In this document: piece after piece, positions 27,191 through 37,356 of the stretch
Layout: each line of letters starts with the position of its first letter
Position numbering within the stretch: the stretch's first letter is position 1
Assembly: GCA_025458125.1 (NCBI GenBank)
Contig: JALOTA010000001.1
Location: 1 to 64,000 of the forward strand
Origin: Hyphomicrobium sp.
Lineage (GTDB): Bacteria > Pseudomonadota > Alphaproteobacteria > Rhizobiales > Hyphomicrobiaceae
DNA length: 64,000 bases
Direction: 5' to 3'
Notes under the pieces: generated by a model
Databases searched by the model: none
What the model was told of the DNA's origin: nothing
What the model saw: the letters and a program-made list of their open reading frames with translations, nothing else
Translations under genes and position numbers: made by a program

Positions 27191-28123
27191 TTATTTCGGG
27201 GCTTCCGTAGCGGCCTTGCCCGCAGCCGCTGCGGCGGCATCTTCGATCTGTTTCTTCATTGCAGCCTGCGCTTCCGCCTGCTTCTTGGCGTCTTCTTCGG
27301 CCATTTTCTTGATCTCGGGATCGACATAGTCGATCTTCGCCTTGCCGCGCAGCTCCGTCGCAATATTTTGCGCCTTGGATTGGACCATTGATCCGATGAG
27401 GCGATCCTTCACCTCGTCAAACGACGGCGGGGGCTTCTGCCGGCGATCTTCGACCTTTATGACGTGCCAGCCGAATTGGCTCTGAACAGGCTTGGAGACC
27501 TGTCCGACCTGCAAAATGAAAGCGGCTTCCTCGAATTGCGGCACCATCTGGCCTCGACCAAAATAGCCGAGCATTCCACCCTGGGTCTTGGAACCCGCAT
27601 CACCCGAATTTTCCTTGGCCAGCTGCGCGAAGTCTTCGCCCGCCTCGATGCGCACGATCAGCTTCTTGGCCTCATCCTCGCTTCCCACAAGAATATGGCG
27701 GGCCTGAATTTCTTCTTCAGGCTTCAACTGCTTGACCTTGTCTTCGTAGATCGCGCGAGCGGCTTCCACTCCGATCGACGATTTGACGGTCTTCTCAAAG
27801 TAGGCGTCGCGCAGAGCCCGTTGGCGCCAGAAGGCCATGCGCTTCTCGAAGTCCGGGCCAGTCCCGAGTTTCTCAGCTTCGGCAGCTTCCGCGAACAGCT
27901 GGTTTTCGATCATGAATTCGACCAGGACGCGGCGGCGGGTACTCTCGGGAAGGTTTCCGAGTTCGTTGCCGATCTCCGCTTCAGCGAGCGCCAGATCCGC
28001 TTCCGAAATCGCGTGGCCATTGACGGTCGCAACGATCTTATCGTCTGCCCGTGCGGCGACAGTAGCAGCGCCAAAGACAACGAGGCTAACTGCAACCGCA
28101 TGAAATACTTGAGAAACCTTCAC
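27191..28123 (-). CDS. Periplasmic parvulin-type peptidyl-prolyl isomerase
   Basis: Secreted folding factor. A signal peptide (MKVSQVFHAVAVSLVVFGAA, cut after ARA) leads to a SurA_N-like helical domain (residues about 30-130), a PpiC rotamase domain (about 135-235; IQARHILVGSEDEAKKLI, GGMLGYFGRGQMVPQFEEAA and FGWHVIKVEDRR) and an Ala/Lys-rich C-terminal tail. I chose GTG 28123 because AGAAGGA lies eight bases before it and the signal peptide begins there; an ATG at 28159 would add 12 residues before the signal. It is divergent from secA. Confidence 0.9.
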   Translation of the reverse strand: MKVSQVFHAVAVSLVVFGAATVAARADDKIVATVNGHAISEADLALAEAEIGNELGNLPESTRRRVLVEFMIENQLFAEAAEAEKLGTGPDFEKRMAFWRQRALRDAYFEKTVKSSIGVEAARAIYEDKVKQLKPEEEIQARHILVGSEDEAKKLIVRIEAGEDFAQLAKENSGDAGSKTQGGMLGYFGRGQMVPQFEEAAFILQVGQVSKPVQSQFGWHVIKVEDRRQKPPPSFDEVKDRLIGSMVQSKAQNIATELRGKAKIDYVDPEIKKMAEEDAKKQAEAQAAMKKQIEDAAAAAAGKAATEAPK

Positions 28124-28506
28124 CTGGATTGTCCTTCTCAGCGCGAAATCAACGATCACCGCACGACAACGGGGCGCGGCGGCCGCCGCGCCTGACGAAT
28201 AACGGCGCCTGGATAGCCCGGAGGCTAACGAGTGCCAAGTTAAGTTTTAGAGATGAGACGGAAAACCGGCTCGGACAATGTTCGCACATGGGGTCCCGTG
28301 GCGCGTTGACAATTAATAGGGGCGCTCCTTATGTCTCGCCGGTGAACTGGAGAGACGTGCTCGCGCCCGCTCTCCCGCCCGAGCTGTCTCCGCACGACGT
28401 ATCAGATTGTGATCGTCGGCTCTTTGCCCGGTGCGGGTGAAGTGCGCCGGTTGCCCGTTACTTTCCGGAGAGCGCAACGCTCAGACTTCTTGAGGACATA
28501 GACTTC
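28124..28506. other. Divergent intergenic region between the parvulin gene and secA
   Basis: This stretch of 383 bases has no supported gene. It holds the secA promoter at 28306-28334 and a secA leader of about 165 bases with GC-rich inverted segments. A four-codon frame (ATG 28331, then TCT CGC CGG TGA) is too short to claim. No other motif was recognised for the parvulin side. Confidence 0.6.
28306..28334 (+). promoter_or_regulatory. Near-consensus sigma70 promoter for secA
   Basis: TTGACA (28306-28311), 17 bases, TTATGT (28329-28334). The -35 box is perfect and the spacing ideal. The transcript would start near 28341, giving a leader of about 165 bases before secA. It is the best promoter match in the window. 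Confidence 0.65.
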
Positions 28507-31470
28507 ATGCTGTCCATCAGCTCATTTGCCGCGAAGATTTTCGGCACGTCCAACGATCGCAAGGTCAAGGGGTACCGAAGCCGTGTGCAGGAGATCAACG
28601 CGCTCGAACCAGAACTCGTCAAACTCAGCGACGAGGAGCTCCGCGCGCGAACCGACATGTTCCGAGAGCAGTACAAAAACGGTGCGTCTCTCGACGACCT
28701 TCTGGTTCCTGCTTTCGCCACGGTTCGCGAGGCCGCGAAGCGCGCGCTCGGACAGCGCCATTTCGACGTGCAGCTGATCGGCGGCATGGTGCTTCACGAC
28801 GGAAATATTTCCGAAATGAAGACCGGCGAAGGCAAGACGCTCGTCGCCACGGCGCCCGTCTATCTCAATGCCATTGCCGGCGATGGCGTGCATGTCGTGA
28901 CTGTCAACGACTATCTCGCCCGCCGCGACGCCGAATGGATGGGACAGGTCTATCGTTTTCTGGGGCTCGACGTCGGCGTCATCGTGCATGGTCTCGACGA
29001 TGCGCAGCGGAAGGCCGCATACGACGCCGACGTCACATATGCGACGAACAATGAACTCGGCTTCGACTATCTCCGCGACAATATGAAGATGCGCAAGGAC
29101 GACATGGTTCAGCGCGGCCATGCGTTCGCGATCGTCGACGAGGTCGATAGCATTCTGGTCGACGAGGCCCGCACGCCGCTCATCATTTCCGGTCCGCTCG
29201 ACGACAAGGCTGAACTCTATAATGCCGTCGATGCCCTGATCCCAAAGCTTGTCGCAGAAGATTTCGAACTCGACGAAAAGCAGCGCCAGGTTTCGCTGAC
29301 CGAGAGCGGTAACGAGCGCATGGAGCAGTTGCTTTCGGAAGCAGGTCTTCTGCGCGAAGGCTCACTCTACGACGTGGAAAACGTTACGATCGTCCACCAC
29401 GTGAACCAGGCTCTCAAGGCTCACAAGCTGTTCCAGCGCGACAAGGACTACATCGTCAAGGGCGGCGAAGTCATCATCATCGATGAATTCACCGGACGCA
29501 TGATGCCCGGCCGCCGTTATTCGGAAGGACTGCATCAGGCGCTGGAAGCAAAAGAGCGGGTGGAAATCCAGCCGGAGAACCAGACGCTGGCGTCGATCAC
29601 CTTCCAGAACTATTTCCGTCTTTACGACAAGCTGGCCGGCATGACCGGCACGGCCTCGACCGAAGCGCAGGAATTCGCCGACATCTACGGGCTCGACGTC
29701 ATCGAAATTCCTACGAACCTTCCTGTTTCGCGCGTCGATGAGGATGACGAAATCTATCGCACGCAGAAAGAGAAGCTGGATGCCATCGTCGCGACGATCG
29801 CAGATTCGCACCGCCGGCAGCAGCCTTGCCTCGTAGGCACGACCTCGATCGAGAAATCGGAACAGCTTTCGGGTCTGCTCAAGGACAAGAAGTACATCGC
29901 CGACCTCGGCAAGCGTCTCAAGGAGCAGGCACAGCGCTTTACGAGCGCCAAAGAATCCGATGTGAAGGCCTACTTCGAGGATATCGGCAACTATCTCTCC
30001 GACGAGGCGGCGAAGGCCAAATCAGGCGATCCCATTCCGCATCAGGTTCTGAACGCCCGGTTTCACGAGCAGGAAGCCTCGATCGTCGCGCAGGCCGGCG
30101 TTCCCGGCGCCGTTACGATTGCAACGAACATGGCCGGCCGCGGCACGGACATCCAGCTCGGCGGTAACGTGGATTACCGGCTGCGTGACTGGGTGAAGGC
30201 CGAGAAGGATGCCGGTAAAGAGCCGGCCGAAGACGCAATCGCGGCGCAGCGGGAGAAGATCGGCGCGGACGTCTCCGAAAAGAAGAGGGTCGCGCTCGAC
30301 GCCGGCGGACTGTTCGTCATCGGCACCGAGCGGCACGAGAGCAGGCGCATCGATAATCAGCTTCGCGGCCGTTCGGGCCGACAGGGCGACCCGGGGCGCT
30401 CGAAATTCTATCTCGCTCTCGACGACGACCTGATGCGTATTTTCGGGTCCGACAAGATGGACAGCATCCTGAAGACGCTCGGTTTGCAGGAAGGCGAGGC
30501 CATCACGCACCCGTGGATGAACAAGTCACTGGAGATGGCGCAGAAGAAAGTTGAAGCGCGCAACTTCGACATTCGCAAGCAGATCCTGAAATACGATGAC
30601 GTGATGAACGATCAGCGCAAGGTCATCTTTGACCAGCGTATCGACATCATGGCGGAAGACGATGTTTCTGCGACGGTGAAGGAGCTGCGCCATCAGGTCG
30701 TGCAGGACCTCGTCTCGAAATACATCCCGGAGAAAGCCTACGCCGAGCAGTGGGACACCAAGACACTGTCTGCCGCTGTCACCAGCATCTTCGATCTGGA
30801 ACTTCCGGTCACGGAGTGGGCGGCAGAGGAAGGAATCGCCGATCAAGAGATCCAGGAGCGGCTTCTGGAGGCCGTCGACAAGCGCGCGGCGGAGAAGGAG
30901 GCGGAACTCGGGACGGAGCTCTATCGTCAGATCGAGAAGGAAGTCCTCTTGCGTACGCTCGACGGGCTCTGGCGCGAACATATCGTCTCGCTGGAGCATC
31001 TGCGGCAGGTGATCGGGTTCCGCGCCTACGGTCAGCGCGACCCGCTGAACGAATACAAGAGCGAAGCGTTCACGCTGTTCGAGTCACTTCTGGCGCGGCT
31101 GCGCGAGGCGGTGACAGGGCAGCTGATGAACGTGGCTCTGGTACCGGCCGACCAGCAGCCCATGCTGCAGCCGGTCGAATTGCCGCCCATGGAAGCGCAC
31201 CATATCGATGCCACGACGGGGCGCGACGAGTTCGCCGAGATGCCAGTCGAACTGCGTGAAGAATTGCGCATGGCCGATCGCGCCATCGCCGCTCGGGGAC
31301 GCGGTGCGCCGGCCGAAGCTCTACCCAAGCGGATGCCCTTGCAGACGCGCCGGAGCGACGCGGATTTCGACGCCTCTTCTCCTGCGACGTGGGGCAAAGT
31401 CTCGCGCAACGCCCTGTGCCCCTGCGGCTCCGGCAAGAAGTACAAGCAGTGCCACGGGAAACTGGACTGA
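28507..31470 (+). CDS. secA: Preprotein translocase ATPase SecA
   Basis: Motor of Sec-dependent protein export, on the cytoplasmic face of the inner membrane. The 987-residue protein has Walker [20 protein letters not shown], the DEAD-box-like [20 protein letters not shown], the [10 protein letters not shown] and [10 protein letters not shown] motifs of the second nucleotide-binding fold, the helical scaffold/wing region, and a C-terminal zinc-binding SEC-C motif [14 protein letters not shown] that binds SecB. The ATG follows GAGGA by 11 bases. The length is longer than E. coli SecA and normal for alphaproteobacteria. Confidence 0.98.
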   Translation: MLSISSFAAKIFGTSNDRKVKGYRSRVQEINALEPELVKLSDEELRARTDMFREQYKNGASLDDLLVPAFATVREAAKRALGQRHFDVQLIGGMVLHDGNISEMKTGEGKTLVATAPVYLNAIAGDGVHVVTVNDYLARRDAEWMGQVYRFLGLDVGVIVHGLDDAQRKAAYDADVTYATNNELGFDYLRDNMKMRKDDMVQRGHAFAIVDEVDSILVDEARTPLIISGPLDDKAELYNAVDALIPKLVAEDFELDEKQRQVSLTESGNERMEQLLSEAGLLREGSLYDVENVTIVHHVNQALKAHKLFQRDKDYIVKGGEVIIIDEFTGRMMPGRRYSEGLHQALEAKERVEIQPENQTLASITFQNYFRLYDKLAGMTGTASTEAQEFADIYGLDVIEIPTNLPVSRVDEDDEIYRTQKEKLDAIVATIADSHRRQQPCLVGTTSIEKSEQLSGLLKDKKYIADLGKRLKEQAQRFTSAKESDVKAYFEDIGNYLSDEAAKAKSGDPIPHQVLNARFHEQEASIVAQAGVPGAVTIATNMAGRGTDIQLGGNVDYRLRDWVKAEKDAGKEPAEDAIAAQREKIGADVSEKKRVALDAGGLFVIGTERHESRRIDNQLRGRSGRQGDPGRSKFYLALDDDLMRIFGSDKMDSILKTLGLQEGEAITHPWMNKSLEMAQKKVEARNFDIRKQILKYDDVMNDQRKVIFDQRIDIMAEDDVSATVKELRHQVVQDLVSKYIPEKAYAEQWDTKTLSAAVTSIFDLELPVTEWAAEEGIADQEIQERLLEAVDKRAAEKEAELGTELYRQIEKEVLLRTLDGLWREHIVSLEHLRQVIGFRAYGQRDPLNEYKSEAFTLFESLLARLREAVTGQLMNVALVPADQQPMLQPVELPPMEAHHIDATTGRDEFAEMPVELREELRMADRAIAARGRGAPAEALPKRMPLQTRRSDADFDASSPATWGKVSRNALCPCGSGKKYKQCHGKLD

Positions 31471-32039
31471 TCCGTTTTCTGCAGGGTTCTTCTGTTTAAT
31501 CGCCGATGGACGGTAACACCTTGTTCTAACTTGGCTTTGCCGTCCTTCTTGGTCCATGCGAAGGACCGTCGACTACTGCAGGCCGATAATTGTACGTATA
31601 CCGATCGTCCGTGTGATAGGACGTGTGGGTTATCGTGATATTGCCCGACAGCTCGGCCGGGGCGTTCCAGTCGCGCCGTCACGACAAGCGCGGACATCCG
31701 ATCACTTGAACCCGGTCAGCCCCCCGAGCAGCTGACGCAAAGCGATCCATACGCACGGTCGAGGTCGCAGGGAACCTATGGAGCGATGCAAAGCCGTCGT
31801 CCACGCATGCCATTGGGATGAATCGCGACTGACCATGGCAGAGCTGATCCGTTAGGCGCTTGACCGAAGGATGCCGAGCGATAGTGGACACTCTTGACTT
31901 GCAGGCCGCGCCTGCAGTTTCCATTACTCCGCAGAGAAATCGTACGTGAATGGATAACATTCTTGATAGGCATCGGAATTGGAGTCCCATAGCGGGCTCA
32001 GCACACCATCTGCCCTTTTGGTGACCAGAAAAATCAGAC
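31471..32039. other. Gene-poor stretch after secA, possible decayed gene on the minus strand
   Basis: About 570 bases without an intact gene I can support. On the minus strand one frame reads STIARHPSVKRLTDQL, then ATSTVRMDRFA and ADRVQVI, meets a TGA near 31680, and continues in the same frame as NAPAELSGNITITHTSYHTD and YTYNYRPAVVDGPSHG before another stop near 31530. The TVRMDRFA...DRVQVI piece faintly resembles the part before the IDxEG motif of FkbM methyltransferases, which occur nearby. I regard a decayed or chimeric gene as possible but unproven. A hairpin TGCAGGC-CGC-GCCTGCA lies at 31900-31916. No clear secA terminator with a T run was seen. Confidence 0.4.
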
Positions 32040-32900
32040 ATGAACTCGGATGCCATCGTACCTTTCGTTGTGATGAAGTGGAGCCGCGGAACGAACTCGA
32101 GCCCGGGCAAGTCGTTCTCCGCCGAGCACGTCAATAACATCCATGCCATGCTGGCCAATACTCAGGCTGAGCCCTTTGAGCTTTTCTGCATCACGGATGA
32201 CGCCGCCGGCTTGTCGACTTTCATCAGGGCTATCCCACTCCCCGATGCAGTCAAGACTCTCATCGGACAGCACGGGCATCAATTTGCCAAGCTGTTTCTC
32301 CACTCCCGTTCACTTCGGGATGACATCGGAAGGGACTTCATTTTCTGCGATCTGGACGTCGCCATTCTTGGTGATTTGACGACAGTATATCGCCGAAACA
32401 AGTCCGATCTGCTGATCATGGCCGGGAAGGACTCGGATGCCGTTGCAGCCATTGAGAATATCAATGGAGGAAAATATCCAAAATCGCTCGATCTGGCACT
32501 GCTCCTGAAATGCTTGATGGTTTCTCCCCAGCTGGCCTTGAGGTTTCTGCGGATTGCCGGGAGGCGCCGGTCGCGGTTCAACAGCAGTTTCATGATCATC
32601 TCCCACCCGCGATCAACCGATCTCTGGTTAGATTTCAATCCAGGGCAAGCCGTGGCTCAAATCGCAGAGCACCATCTTATGGGCAGCGACCAGGCATGGA
32701 TTCAGCTGGCCGCAAAGGGCAGCATAGGTACTGTCGGTCAAGAGGATGGTTTCTGGTATAAGGGGGAAGTAGACCGGTACGTCAAAGCTCACAAGAAGAT
32801 GCCGCCGAATTTGCGGATGATCATTTTCCCCGGCGCCAACAACAAACCTTGGCTGGATTCATCCCGGAAAATGGAATGGGTCCGAAAAGTCTACCCCTGA
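32040..32900 (+). CDS. Putative glycosyltransferase with a DxD motif
   Basis: A 286-residue cytoplasmic protein with a GT-A-like layout: FVVMKWSRGTNSSP near the N-terminus, PFELFCITDDAAGL (residues about 44-57), and FCDLDVAILGDL (about residue 103), where Asp-Leu-Asp is the likely metal/nucleotide-sugar motif. Such proteins occur in surface-polysaccharide clusters; donor and acceptor are unknown. Codons are visibly less GC-biased than in secA (many AAA, AAT, ATT and TTG), suggesting later acquisition. It converges on an FkbM gene 8 bases away. No strong ribosome binding site precedes the ATG. Confidence 0.7.
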   Translation: MNSDAIVPFVVMKWSRGTNSSPGKSFSAEHVNNIHAMLANTQAEPFELFCITDDAAGLSTFIRAIPLPDAVKTLIGQHGHQFAKLFLHSRSLRDDIGRDFIFCDLDVAILGDLTTVYRRNKSDLLIMAGKDSDAVAAIENINGGKYPKSLDLALLLKCLMVSPQLALRFLRIAGRRRSRFNSSFMIISHPRSTDLWLDFNPGQAVAQIAEHHLMGSDQAWIQLAAKGSIGTVGQEDGFWYKGEVDRYVKAHKKMPPNLRMIIFPGANNKPWLDSSRKMEWVRKVYP

Positions 32901-32908
32901 GTTGATCG

Positions 32909-33733
32909 TCAGGGGTGACCGGATATCGACGAGGGCCCTACGCGCATAGCAAGAACATCCTTGCCCTTCGGGACCAGGAAATAGCCTAATCCTGTAAGGT
33001 GGCCGGCAACCGTCAGGGCCTTTTCCGGTGACAGGTGCTTCTGCTCGTACAAGATCAGGGCCGGCTGCGTCTCAGAGATCCGGCACGCGTCAATCACCGC
33101 ATCGTCATTGCCTTCTGCGTCGATCTGCAAGACATCAATTTGGGCAGGCCACCCCACGGTCTCCAACAGTTGCGGCAAGACGAAGGTATCTACTTCAAAA
33201 CTATCCAGACAACTTTCGGGCGGAACTCCTGGAAGATGCCTTTCAAGCCAACTCACCACGTGCTGCTTATTGCTGGACGTTACACCGGTAGGCGCACGGT
33301 ATGGAGGCCATCCGGATGCATACGATGGCTGGACCCGAGGCCAGTATTCCTCTTTGATCGCATACAGTTTCAATTTGTTCTGCGAACCTATCGCGCAGTT
33401 CTTTACGACCGCATTGGGATGGAATGCGTAGTTTTGTTCGAGAATTGGGATCAGGGGTGGCTGCGGCTCGATCAACAGAACCTTGGTACGCAAGCGAATT
33501 TGGTTATCAGCTGTCAAAATCGGATAAAGTGGATCGCCAAATTTTCCGTCGTTTGCACCAACTACGGCAATCGAAAGCAGGCCATCCCGCCGCAAACAGG
33601 CGGCGATGGCGCGTTCGTATGTCCAATGGGTAATTTGATTGTCCACCAGCTGAGCTGCGGTTCCATGCCGACCAAATTTCCAAATTGAAGAAGAGAAAAC
33701 CTGTGACCAAGGCATGGGGCTGAGCCCTTTCAT
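32909..33733 (-). CDS. FkbM-family methyltransferase (first copy)
   Basis: A 274-residue SAM-dependent methyltransferase-like protein. Motif I is IAVVGANDGKFGDPLYPIL (about residue 55), followed by LLIEPQPPLIPILEQNYAFH and the FkbM signature VLQIDAEGNDDAVIDAC. FkbM enzymes O-methylate sugars or polyketides. The target here is unknown, but the adjacent glycosyltransferases favour a surface glycan. Like the facing glycosyltransferase it has lower GC than the core genes. Only about 45 bases separate it from the second FkbM gene upstream. Confidence 0.8.
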   Translation of the reverse strand: MKGLSPMPWSQVFSSSIWKFGRHGTAAQLVDNQITHWTYERAIAACLRRDGLLSIAVVGANDGKFGDPLYPILTADNQIRLRTKVLLIEPQPPLIPILEQNYAFHPNAVVKNCAIGSQNKLKLYAIKEEYWPRVQPSYASGWPPYRAPTGVTSSNKQHVVSWLERHLPGVPPESCLDSFEVDTFVLPQLLETVGWPAQIDVLQIDAEGNDDAVIDACRISETQPALILYEQKHLSPEKALTVAGHLTGLGYFLVPKGKDVLAMRVGPSSISGHP

Positions 33734-33776
33734 CGTATCTCGCCGGGACGTGTGAAAGTTATAGTGACGACGTCGC

Positions 33777-34427
33777 TCACCACCAGTCGAGTACGACGTG
33801 CGGGTAGGGCTGGCACCGGCGGACGAGTTTCATCGTCGCCTCGCGCAGCGCCGGGATCTGTTTCTCGTGGGTCTCCACGAAAATCGATTGAAACCGGTCG
33901 ACGAGATTCATGTCCAGCAGGTGATTGAGCATCGCGACCTCCGCGCCCTCGATATCGATCTTCAGGATCGCCACGTTGCGACCGAGGAGCGTGACAAAAT
34001 CTGCAAGATCGACCTGATCGACGTGTACGAATTCACCGGTGACGTTCTTCTTGCCGGCGACCGTTGATGAGCCCATTGAAACCGCTCCGCCATCGGCGCA
34101 GCGAGCCCCCCTGAAGAGCTTGAGCGGCTCGTTTCCCGTGCCGACGGCGGCGTTGTGCAGGATGACGGACTCCGATCCAGCAACGTTCGACTGCAGGGCA
34201 GCGAAGGCGTCGGGATCGGGTTCGAATGCGTGTACGACCGCGCCGCTTTGGGCCATTTGCAGTGTCATCGTGCCGATGTTCGCGCCGCAATCGATGCAAA
34301 TATCCCCGGGCTTGAGAGCCGCGAGCGCTGCCTCGAACCGCGCCTGCGCGGCGCGCTTGCGCGCGTTGCGCGATCTCCGGCGCAATTTGTACCATAGATA
34401 GACCCGGGCCTCGCCAAGCAGCGTCAT
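33777..34427 (-). CDS. FkbM-family methyltransferase (second copy)
   Basis: A 216-residue SAM-dependent methyltransferase. Seen: ICIDCGANIGTMTLQMAQSG (motif I, about residue 42), VVHAFEPDPDAFAALQSNV, VDLADFVTLLGRNVAILKID followed by IEGAEVAML. It is shorter and much more GC-rich than the first copy, so the two are not a recent duplication. Its ATG overlaps the stop of the GT92-like gene (34424-34427), so the two are translationally coupled and probably act on the same glycan. Confidence 0.85.
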   Translation of the reverse strand: MTLLGEARVYLWYKLRRRSRNARKRAAQARFEAALAALKPGDICIDCGANIGTMTLQMAQSGAVVHAFEPDPDAFAALQSNVAGSESVILHNAAVGTGNEPLKLFRGARCADGGAVSMGSSTVAGKKNVTGEFVHVDQVDLADFVTLLGRNVAILKIDIEGAEVAMLNHLLDMNLVDRFQSIFVETHEKQIPALREATMKLVRRCQPYPHVVLDWW

Positions 34428-35419
34428 GGGGCACCTCCGAGCCGCGCCATGCGCTGCTTCAATTCCGGGACGAAGCGCAGAATAGTCTCGTCGCGGGCGG
34501 TCCGCAGTTCATAGGATTTCAGCCGGCGCTCTATATAGTTCTCGTTCAGCTTCCCGTTCTGGCTCACGCGCCCCTTGGCGATGCGTGTTTCGATCTCCTC
34601 AAGTGACCGCGTGAAGTAGTGGTTGAGGCGCAGCTTCTCACTCACGACGAAGGCCGGTTCCGTGACGTTGTGATGAGCGGTCGCGATACCGTTTTCGTTG
34701 AACGCGATCATGCCTTGCGTTCGCAGCGGGAAAAGGTGCGAACCCATGGCCGAGACCTCAAGGGGATCGGCGATCGACTTGTAACGCAGGAGCGAACGCT
34801 GCGACGCGAGTAGGGGGTGCGGCGCACATTCGTTGTAATTTTCGATGACGAGGCCGCTGGGTCGCTTGGCGTGACCGCTGGGGCCGAAGTTTGTCCAAGG
34901 CACCGCGACTGACGGAAGGTGCGATAGCTCCGCGAGAACATCGGGCAGCTTTTTTCCGGCCGGCGAAAACAGGAATTCGTCCACATCGATAAACGCCATG
35001 CGCCAAAGTCTTGGCCCGAAATTGCACAGCGCATGAGCGTAAGCGAGCGCCTGGATGCTGAAGACATGTTCATCGGCGATGAGGAATGTCCGCCACGGGA
35101 TAATCGTGCAGTTCGCTCCGGCAGAGTATTTACGGGCCACTTCGACCGTGTCGTCGGTCGAACCGTTGTCATAGATGATGACGTCGGTCGCCCCTTGCAG
35201 GATGTGGAACTGCAGCCATTCGCCGATGTACTCGCGCTCGTTCTTGACGATGCACACGATGCCGAGCGTCTGGGCGCGATCGCCCGAAGCGGCGAGATCG
35301 GGAAGCCTGCGACCGCTCAGGTTGCTATCGCCGGCGGCCGCATGCACTTTTGCGGTCAGCGATTTGCGCAGCCGCAGCAGTTTGGATTGCAGCTTTCGAG
35401 CCGACTCTCGGACGCTCAT
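34424..35419 (-). CDS. GT92/GT2-like glycosyltransferase
   Basis: Predicted cytoplasmic glycosyltransferase. The fold is shown by IVCIVKNEREYIGEWLQFHI (about residue 50), VIIYDNGSTDDTVEVARKY and LWRMAFIDVDEFLFSP with the DVD metal-binding motif, and a C-terminal HYFTRSLEEIETRIAKG. This is the pattern of Glyco_transf_92 and Glyco_tranf_2_4 families of surface-glycan loci. The frame is open to 35497, overlapping the YqhA-like gene by 71 bases; I chose ATG 35419 (MSVRESARKLQSK), 8 bases after that gene's stop, giving 331 residues. Substrate unknown. Confidence 0.8.
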   Translation of the reverse strand: MSVRESARKLQSKLLRLRKSLTAKVHAAAGDSNLSGRRLPDLAASGDRAQTLGIVCIVKNEREYIGEWLQFHILQGATDVIIYDNGSTDDTVEVARKYSAGANCTIIPWRTFLIADEHVFSIQALAYAHALCNFGPRLWRMAFIDVDEFLFSPAGKKLPDVLAELSHLPSVAVPWTNFGPSGHAKRPSGLVIENYNECAPHPLLASQRSLLRYKSIADPLEVSAMGSHLFPLRTQGMIAFNENGIATAHHNVTEPAFVVSEKLRLNHYFTRSLEEIETRIAKGRVSQNGKLNENYIERRLKSYELRTARDETILRFVPELKQRMARLGGAP

Positions 35420-35426
35420 CTTCGGC

Positions 35427-35984
35427 TTATTTGGCCCCGTGTTTTCCAGCAATACGGTCGGATAGAGCGAGGAGAACGCTCGAAACGACAAAGACAAGGT
35501 GAATGATCACAAGCCAGAAGAGGGACTTTTCCATCTCCGGCGTGATGGTCTTCAACGCCATGAACGACTTCAACAGGTGGATCGCGGAAATCGCCACGAT
35601 GGACGATAGCAGCTTCAGCTTGAGTGCGCTGAAATCTATCGTCCCCATCCACTCCGGCCAATCGCGGTGACCGCTGTGATCGATCTTCGAGACAAAGTTT
35701 TCGTACCCGGAGAAGATCACGATGATGAGCAGGGAACCCATCAGCGCCAGATCAACCAACGCCAGGACACCCAGGATGACATCCGACTCGGTCGCCGTGA
35801 ATGCATGGGTGGCGAGGTGGAAGAACTCGGCCATGAACGTGAAAAGCACGACGACGATCGACAGTGCGAGGCCGAGATAGAATGGTGCGAGCAGCCAGCG
35901 GCTGGCAAAGATCGCATTTTCTAGAAACTGTTCGGCCTTCGTAGCCGGGGCAGTCCGCGCCGGCTTTTCGTTCTCCACCATCAC
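35427..35984 (-). CDS. YqhA-family (UPF0114, TIGR00645) membrane protein
   Basis: A 185-residue protein with four predicted membrane helices (about residues 33-55, 70-95, 118-140 and 150-170). The family hallmarks FASRWLLAPFYLGLALSIVV and IVIFSGYENFVSKID are present. Function unknown in the family. It starts 82 bases after the stop of the first YafK-type gene on the same strand and precedes the GT92-like gene by 8 bases. Confidence 0.9.
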   Translation of the reverse strand: MMVENEKPARTAPATKAEQFLENAIFASRWLLAPFYLGLALSIVVVLFTFMAEFFHLATHAFTATESDVILGVLALVDLALMGSLLIIVIFSGYENFVSKIDHSGHRDWPEWMGTIDFSALKLKLLSSIVAISAIHLLKSFMALKTITPEMEKSLFWLVIIHLVFVVSSVLLALSDRIAGKHGAK

Positions 35985-36065
35985 AAAGATCCCCAGGATA
36001 GAAATTCCGCGTTCTGGGTTCTATGGCATGCAGACGCCGACCCGCAAGCACTAGCTCATGCGGAA

Positions 36066-37316
36066 TTACCTCGGGCGGATCTGGGGAGACTTGCGCAAAC
36101 GAACGTCGGCCACCTTCGCGGGCCTACCGGTCCTCAGCGCGACGAATTTCCGGCAACTGGGTCTCGCCAAATTGCACGGCGGCTGTCCCGCCAATCGCGG
36201 GCGAACCGATGCCCGAGCCGGAACCGGCTTCAGGTTGGGCAACAGTTCGAACATCTCCGCTGGAACTCGCGCGGTCTGTTCCAATGCTTCCGGTTGTGAC
36301 AGGATCGATGGCTCCTGCCCCGGCGGTGACGGTTGCGGGATCGGATTTGCGATCGGGACAAGCTGAGCGGACGGGGCCAATGAGCGAAGGGCGGCGGCCG
36401 TCGCGCCGCACACGGCTAAAGGGTTTTCGGCGCCCACCTCCCACGGGCTTGCTTGCTCGATGTTGTAGCGGTTGGAACAGACACTGACTCGCGGTGGCTG
36501 CCGCGTTTTCTCGAAACTGTCGTAGCCTTCTTTCAGATTGGACCAGAAACCCGCCCACTCACTGGTCGCGTGTTTGGCAAGATTGTCCCCGGTCATCCGA
36601 AAAGGAAAGACGTGCGCCGGGATATGGCGCTGTCCACCGCGCAGAGCCGCAGCCGCGAGATCGTAAATCTCTCCAATGACCGGATTGGTCATGGCAAAAC
36701 AGCCTACGGAAGAGCAGCCACCATGGACGAGGATGTAGGATCCGGAGCGGCCCATCGCCTGGTCGAATGCGTTCGGGAAACCAAGATTCAACGAGCGGGG
36801 CCAGCGGCCGACATGATGCAACTGTCGCGAGGTAATGGTGTAGAAGCCCTCAGGTGTCTGCTTGTCACCCTCGCGCTGCTTGGGGCCCAGCGTTCCCGAC
36901 CAATGGCAGATCGGGTAGGTGGCGAAGTGTTCGAAGCGGCCATTCTTCTCCAGCCAGACTTCGAGCTCCGACTCCGATTTGAAAATGCGGATAAACATCT
37001 GAGCGCCGTTGGCGAAGCCCTTCTCGGCAAGCCGCTCGGCGGTTTTGGCGACATCCGGAGTTCCCGGCAGCGGCAGGCGGCCGGTGGCAGCCGCACGCTG
37101 GCGCTCCACCCGGTCCGGCGCCGCGTCCTTCAATTCGATGGAAAGGGCCTCGGCACGGGAAGCCGCGACCGCGACGCCGAGAGCGATTCCTGAAATCAAG
37201 ACCCAGCGGCTGAGTTTGCGAGTGAAAGGCAACGGACTTCTCACCAGACGTCGAGTTTCAACTCCAGGGGCTAACCTAGACAATCGGGGGCGCTGCTGGC
37301 AACCGCCACAGCTCAC
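36066..37316 (-). CDS. YafK-type L,D-transpeptidase, third gene of the tandem set
   Basis: Predicted periplasmic YkuD-domain enzyme. After a basic N-terminus and hydrophobic segment (RWVLISGIALGVAVAASRAEA) the core spans about residues 105-245: MFIRIFKSESELEVWLEKNG, YPICHWSGTLGPKQREGDKQ and the active-site region ILVHGGCSSVGCFAMTN (catalytic Cys probably C206 of the long frame). A Pro-rich C-terminal extension of about 130 residues is peculiar to this copy. YafK-type enzymes act on peptidoglycan cross-links or cleave Braun-lipoprotein links in E. coli. The start may be the GTG at 37244 just before the signal segment. It is 40 bases downstream of the second copy. Confidence 0.85.
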   Translation of the reverse strand: MSCGGCQQRPRLSRLAPGVETRRLVRSPLPFTRKLSRWVLISGIALGVAVAASRAEALSIELKDAAPDRVERQRAAATGRLPLPGTPDVAKTAERLAEKGFANGAQMFIRIFKSESELEVWLEKNGRFEHFATYPICHWSGTLGPKQREGDKQTPEGFYTITSRQLHHVGRWPRSLNLGFPNAFDQAMGRSGSYILVHGGCSSVGCFAMTNPVIGEIYDLAAAALRGGQRHIPAHVFPFRMTGDNLAKHATSEWAGFWSNLKEGYDSFEKTRQPPRVSVCSNRYNIEQASPWEVGAENPLAVCGATAAALRSLAPSAQLVPIANPIPQPSPPGQEPSILSQPEALEQTARVPAEMFELLPNLKPVPARASVRPRLAGQPPCNLARPSCRKFVALRTGRPAKVADVRLRKSPQIRPR

Positions 37317-37356
37317 TTCTCAGGTCACAGTTGCTCCCTTGCCGTTCCTTATCGCC

